Of a DNA stretch of 64,000 nucleotides, positions 23,393 through 32,397 are shown piece by piece (position 1 is the first letter of the stretch; every line of letters begins with the position of its first letter). The notes under the pieces are model-generated. The model was given only the letters and a program-made list of their open reading frames with translations. It searched no databases and had not been told where the DNA came from. The DNA comes from Bin87 sp965203195 (GTDB lineage Bacteria > Chloroflexota > Dehalococcoidia > Lucifugimonadales > UBA3495), in NCBI GenBank assembly GCA_965203195.1, contig OZ241860.1:248001-312000 (forward strand). The letters are read 5' to 3'. The translations under genes and the position numbers were made by a program.

Positions 23393-24856
23393 ATGCCTAT
23401 GCCCGAACTCTGGCAACTGTCCGTCAGCGAGGCGTCGCGTCTGCTGGCGCGCCGTGAAATCAGCAGCGCCGAACTCACGGACGCCGTCCTGGAACGCATC
23501 ACCGCCGTTGACGGCCGCCTGTCGGCCTACATCACTGTAACCGCCGACCTGGCTCGCCGGCAGGCCGCCGCCGCCGACCGGCGCATTGCCGCCGGGAACG
23601 CCGCTCCGCTGACCGGCGTTCCGATGCAGGTCAAAGACCTGCTCTGCACCAACGGCGTACCTACCACCTGCGCTTCCCGGATGCTGGCCGAGTATGTTCC
23701 CGTGTACGATGCCACCGCCGTGGCCCGCCTGCGCGCCCAGGATGCCGTGCTGCTGGGCAAGGGCAATATGGATGAATTCGGCATGGGTTCGTCCACGGAA
23801 AACTCCGCTTTCTTTCCCACCCGCAACCCCTGGGACACGGCCCGCGTCCCCGGCGGCAGCAGCGGCGGCTCCGCGGCGGCAGTGGCGGCCGGCGCGGCGC
23901 CCTTTGCTCTCGGCACCGACACCGGCGGCAGCATCCGCCAGCCGGCGGCTTTCTGCGGCGTCACCGGACTCAAACCTACCTATGGCCGCGTCAGCCGCTA
24001 CGGACTGGTGGCCTACGCTTCCTCGCTGGACCAGATTGGCCCTCTGGCCCGCGACGCCGCCGACTGCGCCCTGGTACTACAGGCCATCGCCGGCCATGAC
24101 CCCCGCGACGCTACCTCCCTGCCCGACGCCGTTCCCGACTACACTGCCGCCCTCGCCGGCGACATCGCCGGCCTCCGACTGGGCGTCCCGCAAGAGTATT
24201 TCGGCGCCGGCATGGACGCCGGCGTCCGCGCCGCCGTGACCGCCGCCATCGACCGGCTGGCCGCCCTGGGCGCCGAAATTCATGAGGTATCCCTGCCCAC
24301 CACCGAGTACGCCCTGGCCTGCTACTACATCATCGCCCCGTCGGAATGTTCCGCCAACCTGGCCCGCTACGACGGCGTGAAGTACGGCTATTCCCACCAG
24401 GGCGAAGGCGATCTGTGGCAGGCGATGGAAGGCACCCGGCAGCACGGGTTCGGCGCCGAAGTGAAACGGCGCATTATGCTGGGGGCTTTTGCGCTGTCAT
24501 CGGGCTACTATGACGCCTACTACCTTAAGGCGCAGCAGGTGCGCACGCTGATCCGGCTGGATTTCGCCCGCGTCTTTGACGAGGTTGACGCTCTGGTGGC
24601 GCCGGTATCGCCGGTGGCGGCGTTCCCTATCGGGGAACGGGTTGACGACCCGTTGCGGATGTATCTGGTGGACATCTACACGCTGCCGGTGAACATCGCC
24701 GGGCTGCCGGCAATGTCCATTCCCTGCGGCTTTGCGGATGGCCTGCCGGTGGGCTTGCAGCTCATCGGCCCCCACCTGTCGGAGTCGGCGCTGCTGAACA
24801 TCGCGCATAGTTACCAGCAGGTTACGGGGTGGCACCGGATGCGGCCCGACATCTAG
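23393..24856 (+). CDS. gatA: Asp-tRNA(Asn)/Glu-tRNA(Gln) amidotransferase subunit A
   Basis: 487 residues of the amidase-signature family. The catalytic triad is visible and spaced as in known GatA: K81 (VKDLL), S156 in GGSSGGSAAA and S180 in DTGGSIRQPA. It hydrolyses glutamine and delivers ammonia to GatB for transamidation of misacylated tRNA. The usual Gly-rich amidase signature and the substrate region CYYIIAPSECSANLARYDG are intact. The start at 23393 follows AGAGGTG. It forms an operon with gatC; gatB must be elsewhere. Confidence 0.96.
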   Translation: MPMPELWQLSVSEASRLLARREISSAELTDAVLERITAVDGRLSAYITVTADLARRQAAAADRRIAAGNAAPLTGVPMQVKDLLCTNGVPTTCASRMLAEYVPVYDATAVARLRAQDAVLLGKGNMDEFGMGSSTENSAFFPTRNPWDTARVPGGSSGGSAAAVAAGAAPFALGTDTGGSIRQPAAFCGVTGLKPTYGRVSRYGLVAYASSLDQIGPLARDAADCALVLQAIAGHDPRDATSLPDAVPDYTAALAGDIAGLRLGVPQEYFGAGMDAGVRAAVTAAIDRLAALGAEIHEVSLPTTEYALACYYIIAPSECSANLARYDGVKYGYSHQGEGDLWQAMEGTRQHGFGAEVKRRIMLGAFALSSGYYDAYYLKAQQVRTLIRLDFARVFDEVDALVAPVSPVAAFPIGERVDDPLRMYLVDIYTLPVNIAGLPAMSIPCGFADGLPVGLQLIGPHLSESALLNIAHSYQQVTGWHRMRPDI

Positions 24857-24936
24857 GGCGCGCCGCGCGGCGCGGCGGCGCCGTCTCCGCCGGAACGCCG
24901 GGCATTAAAGACGCCCGCAAGGGAAAGCGCGGCGTC

Positions 24937-24965
24937 TTGACGATAGCGGCCCGGCGGCGCACAAT
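24937..24965 (+). promoter_or_regulatory. promoter of tRNA-Gln
   Basis: TTGACG at 24937-24942 and CACAAT at 24960-24965 with a 17-base spacer. The same -35/-10 pair precedes sucC. Confidence 0.65.
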
Positions 24966-24980
24966 AGAATCCGAAGGGAT

Positions 24981-25054
24981 TGCCCCATGGTGTAGCGGCA
25001 GCACGTCAGCCTTTGGAGCTGAAAGCCCAGGTTCGAATCCTGGCGGGGCAGCCA
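24981..25054 (+). tRNA. tRNA-Gln (anticodon TTG)
   Basis: Acceptor TGCCCC pairs with GGGGCA, with one mismatch next to the junction. The anticodon stem TCAGC/GCTGA encloses CTTTGGA with anticodon TTG, and the T-arm CCAGG-TTCGAAT-CCTGG is perfect. Discriminator G and encoded CCA end the gene. It is placed next to gatCA, whose product makes Gln-tRNA(Gln) in organisms without GlnRS. Confidence 0.93.
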
Positions 25055-25070
25055 GATCGCCGCCGGCATA

Positions 25071-25111
25071 GCCGGCCCGGCGCGTTGCCACCGCCGGGCC
25101 GGCCATTTTTT
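25071..25111 (+). terminator. intrinsic terminator after tRNA-Gln
   Basis: GCCGGCCCGGC (25071-25081) and GCCGGGCCGGC (25093-25103) form an 11-pair stem with an 11-base loop, followed by CA and six T's (25106-25111). Confidence 0.85.
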
Positions 25112-25131
25112 CGCCCGTCATTTTATTCAGG

Positions 25132-26535
25132 TTATTCAGGCGATGCGCGGCGTTCCAGGTACACCGGCAGGCCGCCTTTGGGACGCAGGGATACCAGCGG
25201 CTGCAACCGGATTTTGTGCCGTAGGTCGGGGCGCATCCGCCAGCGCTGGCCGATGGTCGCCAGCAGCAGTCGCGTTTCCATGCCGGCGAAACCCTCGCCA
25301 ATGCACACCCGGGGGCCGCCGCCGAAAGGAAAGTAGGCGAAACGGGGCAGGCTTTCCCGGAACTCCGGCGTCCAGCGGTCGGGGCGAAACTCCAGCGGCG
25401 CCTCAAACCAGCGGGCGTCGCGCTGGATGACCAGCTGGGGCGCCGCCAGCACAGCCCCGGCCGGGATGTGGTAGCCGGCCAGCTCAAAAGGCTGGAACGC
25501 CATCCGCCCGGTAGTCCAAATGGGCGGGTAGAGGCGCATCGCTTCGGTGACAATGCGGTCGGTAAAAGGCAGGTTGGGCAAGTCGTCCAGAGCCGGCGGG
25601 CGCCCGGCCAGCGCCTCGTCCAGCTCGGCATGAAAGCGGGCCTGGATGTCGGGATGGACGGAAAGGAGATGCCAGGTCCAGGCGAGGGCCACGGCGGTGG
25701 TTTCGTGGCCGGCCACGAACAGGGTGATCACTTCATCCCGCAGCTGGGCATCGGTCATCACCGCCTCGTCCGGGTTGGCGGCGTCCTCATCCCGTATCTG
25801 CAACAGCATTGACAGCAGGTCGCTGCCGTCCACTCCCGATTGGCGGCGCTGCTCAATCAGGCCGTACACGGTTTCGTCAAGGAAAGACAGGTTGCGCTTG
25901 AAGCGGCGGGTAAAGGGCGCGGGCAGGCGGTGCAGCAGGGCGCCCAGGCGGCGGGGCTGGTTGCCCCGCGCGGTCACATAGTCGTTGCCCACCTCAAAAG
26001 CGGCGCCAATGCGCCGCACGGCATCGGGCAGCTCCAGGTCAAACAGCGTCTTGACGACGATGTGCAGGGTAAGGTCGCCCAGCTCGGCCATCAGGTCCAG
26101 GCGGGCGCCGTCCCGCCAGCCTTGCTGGTGGCGCCGGGCATAGTCGGCCATAATTTCAGCGTAGCCCTCAATGCGGCGGCGGTGAAACTGGGGCTGCATC
26201 AGCCGTCGCTGCCGGAGATGCAGGGGGCCGTCGGAAGTAACCAGGCCCTCGCCCAGCAGGTATTGCAGGGCTTCGGTGTTGCGCCCGCGCCCTACTTTCT
26301 GGTGGTTGTTGACGAATACCTCGCGCACCAGATCGGGATGGTTGAGCAGATAGACCAGGGCCGGCTTGACGGACATCGTAGCCAGATCCCCGTAGGCGGC
26401 GGTTTCCCGCATAATGCCGATGGGGTCAAAGACATAGCGAAAAGACCGGCCCACCAGGGGCAGCTCTTTGGGGCCGGGCGGCAGGGAACGCCGGTCCACG
26501 GACGGGGCCGGCGGGTACAGGGCTCGGGTGGTCAT
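25132..26535 (-). CDS. cytochrome P450 (first of tandem pair)
   Basis: 467 residues. The I-helix oxygen-activation motif AGHETTAVA, the K-helix EAMR (ExxR), the FRPDRW meander and the heme-Cys loop FGGGPRVCIGEGFAGME are all present. The N-terminus (DRRSLPPGPKELPLVGR) has a proline hinge but no strong membrane anchor, so it is likely cytosolic. It would hydroxylate or epoxidise an unknown, probably fatty or terpenoid, substrate; no ferredoxin or reductase gene is adjacent. ATG 26535 is homologous to the start of the upstream paralogue. The gap to that gene is 20 bases, so the pair is one operon. Confidence 0.95.
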   Translation of the reverse strand: MTTRALYPPAPSVDRRSLPPGPKELPLVGRSFRYVFDPIGIMRETAAYGDLATMSVKPALVYLLNHPDLVREVFVNNHQKVGRGRNTEALQYLLGEGLVTSDGPLHLRQRRLMQPQFHRRRIEGYAEIMADYARRHQQGWRDGARLDLMAELGDLTLHIVVKTLFDLELPDAVRRIGAAFEVGNDYVTARGNQPRRLGALLHRLPAPFTRRFKRNLSFLDETVYGLIEQRRQSGVDGSDLLSMLLQIRDEDAANPDEAVMTDAQLRDEVITLFVAGHETTAVALAWTWHLLSVHPDIQARFHAELDEALAGRPPALDDLPNLPFTDRIVTEAMRLYPPIWTTGRMAFQPFELAGYHIPAGAVLAAPQLVIQRDARWFEAPLEFRPDRWTPEFRESLPRFAYFPFGGGPRVCIGEGFAGMETRLLLATIGQRWRMRPDLRHKIRLQPLVSLRPKGGLPVYLERRASPE

Positions 26536-26555
26536 TAGGTCGGCTCCGTTCCGGT

Positions 26556-27980
26556 TTATTGACGCCGTTCCAGGAACAGCGGCATACCCTCGGCCCCGGC
26601 GCCGCCGGGGCGCAGGGAAATCAGCGGCAGCATCTTTACCCGGTGGCGGGGGTCGTGGCGGACGCGCCAGCGTTGCCCGATGGCGGCGAGAATCATTTTG
26701 ATTTCCATCCAGGCGAAAGCATTGCCGATGCACTGGCGGGGGCCGCCGCCGAAAGGAAAGTAGGCGTAGCGGGGTAGCCGGGCGCGGAACTCGGGCGTCC
26801 AGCGGTCGGGCCGGAATTCGTCGGGGGCGTCAAACCAGCGGGCATCGCGCTGAATAATCAGCGGCGGAGCGGTCAGCACGGCTCCCGCCGGTATGGCGTA
26901 CCCCCCCAGGTCAAAGGGCTCGTAGGCCATCCGCGCCCAGAACCAGACGGAGGGGTAAAGGCGCAGGGACTCGGTGACGATGCGGTCGGTAAAGGTCAGC
27001 TTGGGCAGGTCGTCAGGGCGGGGCGGCCGGCCACCCAGCGTCTCGTCCAGCTCCCGGTGAAAACGGGCCTGAATCTCCGGGTGCGTCGCCAGCAGATACC
27101 AAGTCCAGGTGAGGCTGACGGCGGTAGTTTCGTGGCCGGCGGCGAACATCGTAATGGTCTGGTTGCGTACCTGTTCGTCGGTCAGCGGCTGCCAGTCGCC
27201 GGCGTCATCCTCAAACCGGGCTTCCAGCAGCAGAGAGAGCAGGTCGTCGGCGGGGGCCTCTTGCCCCAATGACATCAACCGGCGGCGTTCCGCAATCAGC
27301 CGGTAGATGACCCGGTCCAGGTTGGCGCGGGCGCGCCGGAAGCGGCGGCTGTACGGCAAGGGCAGCCGGTGCAGCAGGTTGCGGAGGCGCGGGGGCTGAT
27401 TGACGCGACGCACCAGGTAGTTGTTGGTCAATTCAAAGGCGGCGCCCAGGCGGCGGGCTTCGCCGGTCAGCTCCAGTCCGAACAGGGTTTTGACGACAAT
27501 GCGGAGGGCAAGCTCGCCCATTTCCCGGGCCATATCGACGCGCTGTCCATCCTGCCAGTTCCGGTCGTGGCCGGCGGCGTACTGGGCCATCACCGCGCCA
27601 TAGCCGTCCACGCGGCGGTGGTGAAACTGGGGCTGCATCAGCCGCCGCTGGCGCAGGTGGTCGGAGCCTTGGGCAGTGACCAGGCTTTCACCCATCACCC
27701 ATTTGAGGACTTCGGTGTTGGGGCCGCGTCCCAGGCGCTGGTGGTGGGTGACCATCAGGTCGCGCACCAGGTCGGGATGGTTGACCTGGTACAGCAGCGC
27801 GGGCTTGACCGACAGCGTGGCCACATCGCCGTAAGCGGCGGCGGACTGCATAAAGCCGATGGGGTCGCGCAGATAGCGCAGGGTCTGCCCGATGACGGGC
27901 AGCTCCGGCGGGCCCGGGGGCAGGCTACGGCGGTCCACCACCGGGCGGGGCGGGTAGGTTGCGGCGCGGGCAGCGGTCAT
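26556..27980 (-). CDS. cytochrome P450 (second of tandem pair)
   Basis: 474 residues, clearly a paralogue of the next gene downstream: same opening (VDRRSLPPGP), same I-helix AGHETTAVS, ESLR ExxR motif and heme loop FGGGPRQCIGNAFAWME. The pair looks like a local duplication followed by divergence, with differences concentrated in the B-C and F-G regions that form the substrate pocket. It is first in the leftward operon. ATG 27980 is chosen by alignment with the paralogue. The open frame continues for hundreds of codons upstream, antisense to dnaJ-prmA, and that extension is not coding. Redox partners are not nearby. Confidence 0.95.
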   Translation of the reverse strand: MTAARAATYPPRPVVDRRSLPPGPPELPVIGQTLRYLRDPIGFMQSAAAYGDVATLSVKPALLYQVNHPDLVRDLMVTHHQRLGRGPNTEVLKWVMGESLVTAQGSDHLRQRRLMQPQFHHRRVDGYGAVMAQYAAGHDRNWQDGQRVDMAREMGELALRIVVKTLFGLELTGEARRLGAAFELTNNYLVRRVNQPPRLRNLLHRLPLPYSRRFRRARANLDRVIYRLIAERRRLMSLGQEAPADDLLSLLLEARFEDDAGDWQPLTDEQVRNQTITMFAAGHETTAVSLTWTWYLLATHPEIQARFHRELDETLGGRPPRPDDLPKLTFTDRIVTESLRLYPSVWFWARMAYEPFDLGGYAIPAGAVLTAPPLIIQRDARWFDAPDEFRPDRWTPEFRARLPRYAYFPFGGGPRQCIGNAFAWMEIKMILAAIGQRWRVRHDPRHRVKMLPLISLRPGGAGAEGMPLFLERRQ

Positions 27981-28052
27981 AAGCGTTTCCGCAGACGGGA
28001 GCAGTAGGATCCAAGCATACCACCAAATTATACGATACGCCGGCGGCGGATA

Positions 28053-28082
28053 TTGAGCAACGGCCCCCGATTCGGCTATAAT
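28053..28082 (+). promoter_or_regulatory. promoter of dnaJ-prmA
   Basis: TTGAGC at 28053-28058 and TATAAT at 28077-28082 with an 18-base spacer, about 37 bases before dnaJ. No CIRCE-like inverted repeat is seen. Confidence 0.65.
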
Positions 28083-28118
28083 CGCCGGCGTCATCCTGTC
28101 CCTGTTCACAGAAATGCT

Positions 28119-29489
28119 ATGCCAGTTGACTACTACGAAGCCCTCGGCGTGAGCCGGGAGGCCAACGACGAGGAAATCCGGCGCGCCTTCCGGCGGAAGG
28201 CGATGGAGTTTCATCCGGACCGGAACCGGACGCCGGGCGCCGAGGACAAGTTCAAGGAAATCAACGAAGCCTACCAGGTGCTCGGCGACCAGGAAAAGCG
28301 GGCGCGCTACGACCGCTTCGGGCACGCCGGCGTCAACGGCGGCGGCGGCAGCAGCGACCGCCCCTTTGACGGGTTTGACCCCTTCGGCGGCTTCGGCGAC
28401 ATCTTTGACACCTTCTTTGGCGGCGGCGGACAGCAACGGGCCAACCGCGCCCGCCCCGGCGAGGACATCACCCAGCGGATCACGCTCTCCTTCGAGGAAG
28501 CGGTGTTCGGCTGCGAGCGGGACATTGAAATCAACCGGGTGGAACCCTGCCGTCACTGCTCCGGCGCCGGCAACGAGCCGGGAACGCCGGTAACTACCTG
28601 CGCCACCTGCCACGGCAGCGGCCAGGTGCGCCGGGCCCAGCGCAGCGTGTTCGGCCAATTCGCCGTTGCTACGCCCTGCGGCGACTGCCGCGCCACGGGC
28701 CGCGTCATTGAAACCCCGTGCCGCAACTGTAGGGCCCGGGGCGTGGAAAGACGCCAGCGTACCCGCGCCATCACCATCCCGGCTGGCATTGAAAACGGGA
28801 TGCAGGTGCGCGTCACCGGCGAGGGCGACGCCGGCAGCAACGGCGGGCCGCCGGGCAACCTGTATGTGCAGGTGCGCGTCCAGGATCACCCGGTGTTTGT
28901 GCGCGACGGCTTTGACCTGGTGTGCGACCTGTCCATCAATATGGCGGAAGCGGCGCTGGGCGTCACCAAGCCGGCGCCCACGCTGGAAGGCGAGGAAGTG
29001 CCGCTGGAAATTCCGGCCGGCGCCAAATCGGGCAGCTATTTCCGCCTGCGGGGACGGGGCATCCCCCACCTGCGCCGCGATGGAAGGATGAACAACCGGC
29101 GGGGCGACATTCGCGTCATCGTTACGGTGGACATACCCGCCCGGCTGAACAAATACCAGCGGGAATTGCTGGAAAATCTGGCCTACTCCTTTGAGCACGG
29201 CGGCAAGGCTCCGCCGGCGCCGGCAAAGCCCAAAGCCGCCACCACGGCCAGCGGCGCCTCGGGCCAAGGCAAGACCAAACGCCCGCGCAACCGCCGCCAG
29301 AAAGCCTCCGCCCGGGCCACGGAGCCGGCCGACACCAGCCCGGAACCGGCCGACGCCCCGCCGACTCCGGCCGCCGGCGCCACGGCCCCGGACGAAAAGC
29401 AGCCGCGGGGCCTTTTCGACCGCATCAAAGATACCTTCAGCCCGCCCGCCAACACCCCGCCCTCCGGCGACGGGGAACGCGCCGGCTGA
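28119..29489 (+). CDS. dnaJ: chaperone DnaJ with long C-terminal tail
   Basis: 456 residues. The J domain (1-68) has HPD at 32-34. A Gly/Phe-rich stretch runs about 71-104. Four zinc-binding CxxC pairs lie at C144/C147, C161/C164, C187/C190 and C201/C204; the last two repeats deviate from CxxCxGxG. The C-terminal substrate-binding domains follow to about 362. It stimulates DnaK ATPase and delivers unfolded protein. An unusual tail of about 90 residues rich in Ala, Pro, Lys and Arg, ending GLFDRIKDTFSPPANTPPSGDGERAG, is extra to the family. ATG 28119 starts MPVDYYE; the in-frame start at 28053 lies in the -35 box. Confidence 0.95.
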   Translation: MPVDYYEALGVSREANDEEIRRAFRRKAMEFHPDRNRTPGAEDKFKEINEAYQVLGDQEKRARYDRFGHAGVNGGGGSSDRPFDGFDPFGGFGDIFDTFFGGGGQQRANRARPGEDITQRITLSFEEAVFGCERDIEINRVEPCRHCSGAGNEPGTPVTTCATCHGSGQVRRAQRSVFGQFAVATPCGDCRATGRVIETPCRNCRARGVERRQRTRAITIPAGIENGMQVRVTGEGDAGSNGGPPGNLYVQVRVQDHPVFVRDGFDLVCDLSINMAEAALGVTKPAPTLEGEEVPLEIPAGAKSGSYFRLRGRGIPHLRRDGRMNNRRGDIRVIVTVDIPARLNKYQRELLENLAYSFEHGGKAPPAPAKPKAATTASGASGQGKTKRPRNRRQKASARATEPADTSPEPADAPPTPAAGATAPDEKQPRGLFDRIKDTFSPPANTPPSGDGERAG

Positions 29490-29537
29490 CCGCTGTTGCC
29501 CCACAGACGCGACACGACCGAACCGGGGACAACCGCA

Positions 29538-30401
29538 ATGACCTGGCACGAATTGAGCATCCGGGTTCCCTTTGAGTATGTGGAGCCGGTGTCGTACCTC
29601 TTTGAGCGGTACGGCTACGGGTTGAGCGTGGAAACGCAGCCGGGCGACTGCGCGGTGCTGCGTTCCTATCTGCCCAGCCTTTCCCGCCAGCGGCTGGCGC
29701 ATATTGAAGTGGGCGTCAAACTGGCGTCCAGCGTGGCCGACCTGGGGGAGCTGCAAATCCGCCCGCTGGACGATAACGAGGACTGGCGCCACACCTGGAA
29801 ACAGCACTTCACGCTGCTGCGGGTGGGCCGGCATCTGGTGGTCAAGCCCTCCTGGATTGAGTACGAAGCGCAAGAGGACGATGTGGTGATTGACCTGGAC
29901 CCGGGGCTGGCCTTTGGAACGGGTTATCATCCTACTACTTACGGGTGTCTTGAGGCGCTGGAGGATCTGACGCGGCCGGGCTGTTCCGTGCTGGATGTAG
30001 GCACGGGTTCGGGCATTCTGGCCATCGCCGCCGCCCGGCTGGGCGCGGGCCACATTACCGCCGTTGACATTGACGGGCAGGCGGTGCGGGCGGCGCGGCG
30101 CAATTTCCGGCGCACGGGCATTGCGGAACGGGTCAACGCGGCGACGGGCAGCGTTCCCGGCCCGGCAACCCAGGGCCGCCGCTACGATATTGCGGTGGCG
30201 AATATCAGCGCGCGCGGCATCGGGCTGGTGGCGCCGGCAATACCCGACCTGCTGGCGGCGGACGGGGCGTTCATCGCCTCGGGAATTATCGTCGAGCAAT
30301 ACGATGACGCCGCCGCCGCCATCGCCGGCGCCGGGCTGGCCATCAGCGAAATGCGGCCGCGGGAGGACTGGCTTACGCTGATTTGCCGCCGCCGGCAATG
30401 A
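29538..30401 (+). CDS. prmA: ribosomal protein L11 methyltransferase-like
   Basis: 287 residues. The PrmA-specific FGTGYHPTT motif is at 126-134, the SAM-binding VLDVGTGSG at 151-159, and AVANISA replaces the usual N-I substrate motif. It would methylate lysines and the N-terminus of ribosomal protein L11. The N-terminal L11-recognition domain (1-100) is present, including WRHTWKQHF. dnaJ-prmA is a common gene order. ATG 29538 lies 48 bases after dnaJ. The kinase-like gene follows after about 30 bases. Confidence 0.92.
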   Translation: MTWHELSIRVPFEYVEPVSYLFERYGYGLSVETQPGDCAVLRSYLPSLSRQRLAHIEVGVKLASSVADLGELQIRPLDDNEDWRHTWKQHFTLLRVGRHLVVKPSWIEYEAQEDDVVIDLDPGLAFGTGYHPTTYGCLEALEDLTRPGCSVLDVGTGSGILAIAAARLGAGHITAVDIDGQAVRAARRNFRRTGIAERVNAATGSVPGPATQGRRYDIAVANISARGIGLVAPAIPDLLAADGAFIASGIIVEQYDDAAAAIAGAGLAISEMRPREDWLTLICRRRQ

Positions 30402-30433
30402 CGCCGCCCGGCCTGAGGAAAGAGGAAAATCGG

Positions 30434-31543
30434 ATGGTTGCTACGGTTGATTTGGAACGGTTTGACCTGGCCGGGCCGCTGGGCAGCGGCGCCGATTATG
30501 ATGTGCGCGCCGCCGTGGACCGGGAAACCGGGCGGCCGGTTGTCCTCAAGCGCCCCAGCCCGCAGGCGGTGCGCCGACAGATGCACGGCCCGATTGAGGA
30601 ACGCACCGACCGCATCCTGGCGGCTTACGAGGCCGCCGGACAGTATTGCCCGACCATCGACGGCCCCGTTGGCTCCATGGAAGCCGGACAAATTACCGCC
30701 GGCGTACCGCGCATCATCGGCGTTACCGATGCCGCCATCCACGACGCCTATTTTGGCGATGATGTGGGCCAACCCTACCGGGTGCGGGTGGAGGAACGCG
30801 CCTACGGCATTCCCCTGGTGGGCGACCCGCGCAGCCGCATCCTGCGCGTTCCCATCGGATTGCCGCAGAACCTGTTCGCCCTGCATCCGCTGCTGCTACA
30901 GTTCGATGACGATGATTGGCCGGTGCAGCGGCAGCTGCTGGCGGCGCAGGAGGTTTTCGCCGCCGCCGGCTACGCCCTGCTGGATTTGGGGCCGCACAAT
31001 GTTTTCTACTCGCCGGGCGACAAGCAGGTTACGCTGGTTGACGCCGGCGCGCTGGTGGGACACGGCGTAGAACGCGCCTACGGCAATGCTCCCCAGGACG
31101 TGCATGATTTCTATTTGGAGATGCTGAAGTTCTACATCACGCCGGAGCTGCCGCCCACGGAGCCGGCCGGCTATTACGACCCCTACAACCAGCGTCCGGT
31201 AATCTCGCTGGAACAGGAATGCGACGCGCTGACAGCGGCGTTCACGGCGGCCGGCGGGGAACTGGCCGATGCCGTCGTCGGCTGCATCGCCCGCGTCCGG
31301 CGCCGGGATTACGGCAGCGTAGCGCAGTTCGGGCCAGACTTGCAGGAATGCCTGCATCTGATTACCATTCGCAACCGGGCTCTGCCTGGTGTGGCCGACA
31401 CCCTTGCGGAACAACCCGAGGGGGAAATGCCGGCGCTGCTGCTGGCCTGGAGCGACGCGGCGGAGCGTCTTGCGGAACCCCACTGGCAGGAACGCTACCT
31501 GTTTGACGCCGACTACGCCTTTGATGTCATCTTCGATCTGTGA
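30434..31543 (+). CDS. protein-kinase-like protein paired with a PP2C gene
   Basis: 369 residues. A kinase fold can be read: Gly-loop PLGSGADYDV at 15-24, beta-3 lysine K39 in PVVLKR, a catalytic loop LLDLGPHNVF with D184 and N189, and a DFG-like LVDAG with D203. The HRD histidine is replaced, as in atypical kinases. The C-terminal part (about 215-369) is helical and unassigned. The next gene encodes a PP2C phosphatase, so the two may form a phosphorylation/dephosphorylation pair. ATG 30434 follows an AGAGG site. A substrate cannot be named. It could also be a pseudokinase or small-molecule kinase. Confidence 0.65.
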   Translation: MVATVDLERFDLAGPLGSGADYDVRAAVDRETGRPVVLKRPSPQAVRRQMHGPIEERTDRILAAYEAAGQYCPTIDGPVGSMEAGQITAGVPRIIGVTDAAIHDAYFGDDVGQPYRVRVEERAYGIPLVGDPRSRILRVPIGLPQNLFALHPLLLQFDDDDWPVQRQLLAAQEVFAAAGYALLDLGPHNVFYSPGDKQVTLVDAGALVGHGVERAYGNAPQDVHDFYLEMLKFYITPELPPTEPAGYYDPYNQRPVISLEQECDALTAAFTAAGGELADAVVGCIARVRRRDYGSVAQFGPDLQECLHLITIRNRALPGVADTLAEQPEGEMPALLLAWSDAAERLAEPHWQERYLFDADYAFDVIFDL

Positions 31544-31577
31544 TTTGCCCAAACCCGCCATCTTGACCAATCCTGCA

Positions 31578-32297
31578 ATGACTGCTGCTGAATCTTTAGC
31601 GAGGCACAGAAGCTTTATGCGCACCAGTTCACTGGCTACCCTGCACGACAACAGTGCCCACGGCGAGGACAGCTATCTCGTCCGCGACCTGGGCGGCGGC
31701 AATTTTCTGGACGCCGTGCTGGACGGCGTAACCGGGCACGGCGGCGACGAAGCCAGCTCCTCCGTAGCCGACGCCCTGAACCGGGCGGCCATTGCCGGCC
31801 CGGAGGACATAGTGGCCGTGCTGGAGGAACAGAACGCCGACTTTTACCAGGTGGGCGGCGGGCGGTTTCTGCTGACTACGGCCTCCGCGGCCCTGTACCT
31901 GGATGGGCGGCTGCACATCGTAGCCGTTGGCGACAGCCCGATTTATGTCATCCGTCCCGACGACTACGAGCAATACAGCGGGCGTACGGGCGGCCTCATC
32001 CGGCTGGGCGTTTCCAAGGCCATCGGCGCCGAAGCCGCCCTGTCGGTGTTCCGCGCCGAAGTGGAACTGACGCCCGCCGACCGCCTGGTCTGCTGCACCG
32101 ACGGGGTCAGCGACAACCTGCTGGGAAACGAGCTGATGGAGATTGTGCGCGGGGCCGCCGATGCGGACGAAGCCTCGGAACGGGTCAAGGCGCTGGTGAA
32201 CCGGCACATTGAGCAGGGACGCGACATCCGGTTCCGGGGGGGACGGTTCCGGCATGACGACGAAACGGCGATTTTCCGGTTTTTCACCGCCGGCTAG
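31578..32297 (+). CDS. PP2C-family protein phosphatase
   Basis: 239 residues from ATG 31578; ATG 31617 is an alternative that removes 13 residues, and neither has a strong ribosome binding site. Metal-binding and catalytic motifs of PPM phosphatases are seen: HGEDSYLV (acidic pair), LDGVTGHGGDEAS (DGxGGH-like), VAVGDSPIYV, CCTDGVSDNL and the final DDETAIF. The enzyme would remove phosphate from Ser/Thr residues using two Mn/Mg ions. The upstream kinase-like gene is the obvious partner. No membrane segment is present. It is short for the family but complete. Confidence 0.85.
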   Translation: MTAAESLARHRSFMRTSSLATLHDNSAHGEDSYLVRDLGGGNFLDAVLDGVTGHGGDEASSSVADALNRAAIAGPEDIVAVLEEQNADFYQVGGGRFLLTTASAALYLDGRLHIVAVGDSPIYVIRPDDYEQYSGRTGGLIRLGVSKAIGAEAALSVFRAEVELTPADRLVCCTDGVSDNLLGNELMEIVRGAADADEASERVKALVNRHIEQGRDIRFRGGRFRHDDETAIFRFFTAG

Positions 32298-32397
32298 TCA
32301 GTGCTGACGGAAACAGCGCGCCGCCGGCGCAGCGGCGTGGCGTCGGTGGTATCATTGTCCAAAGGCTAACGCCGGCAAACGGCAAGGAGGAAGCAAA

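Noticed and set aside
26556..30398. 1280-codon minus-strand gene
   Set aside because: Only the last 474 codons are P450. The rest lies antisense to dnaJ and prmA, whose motifs are intact.
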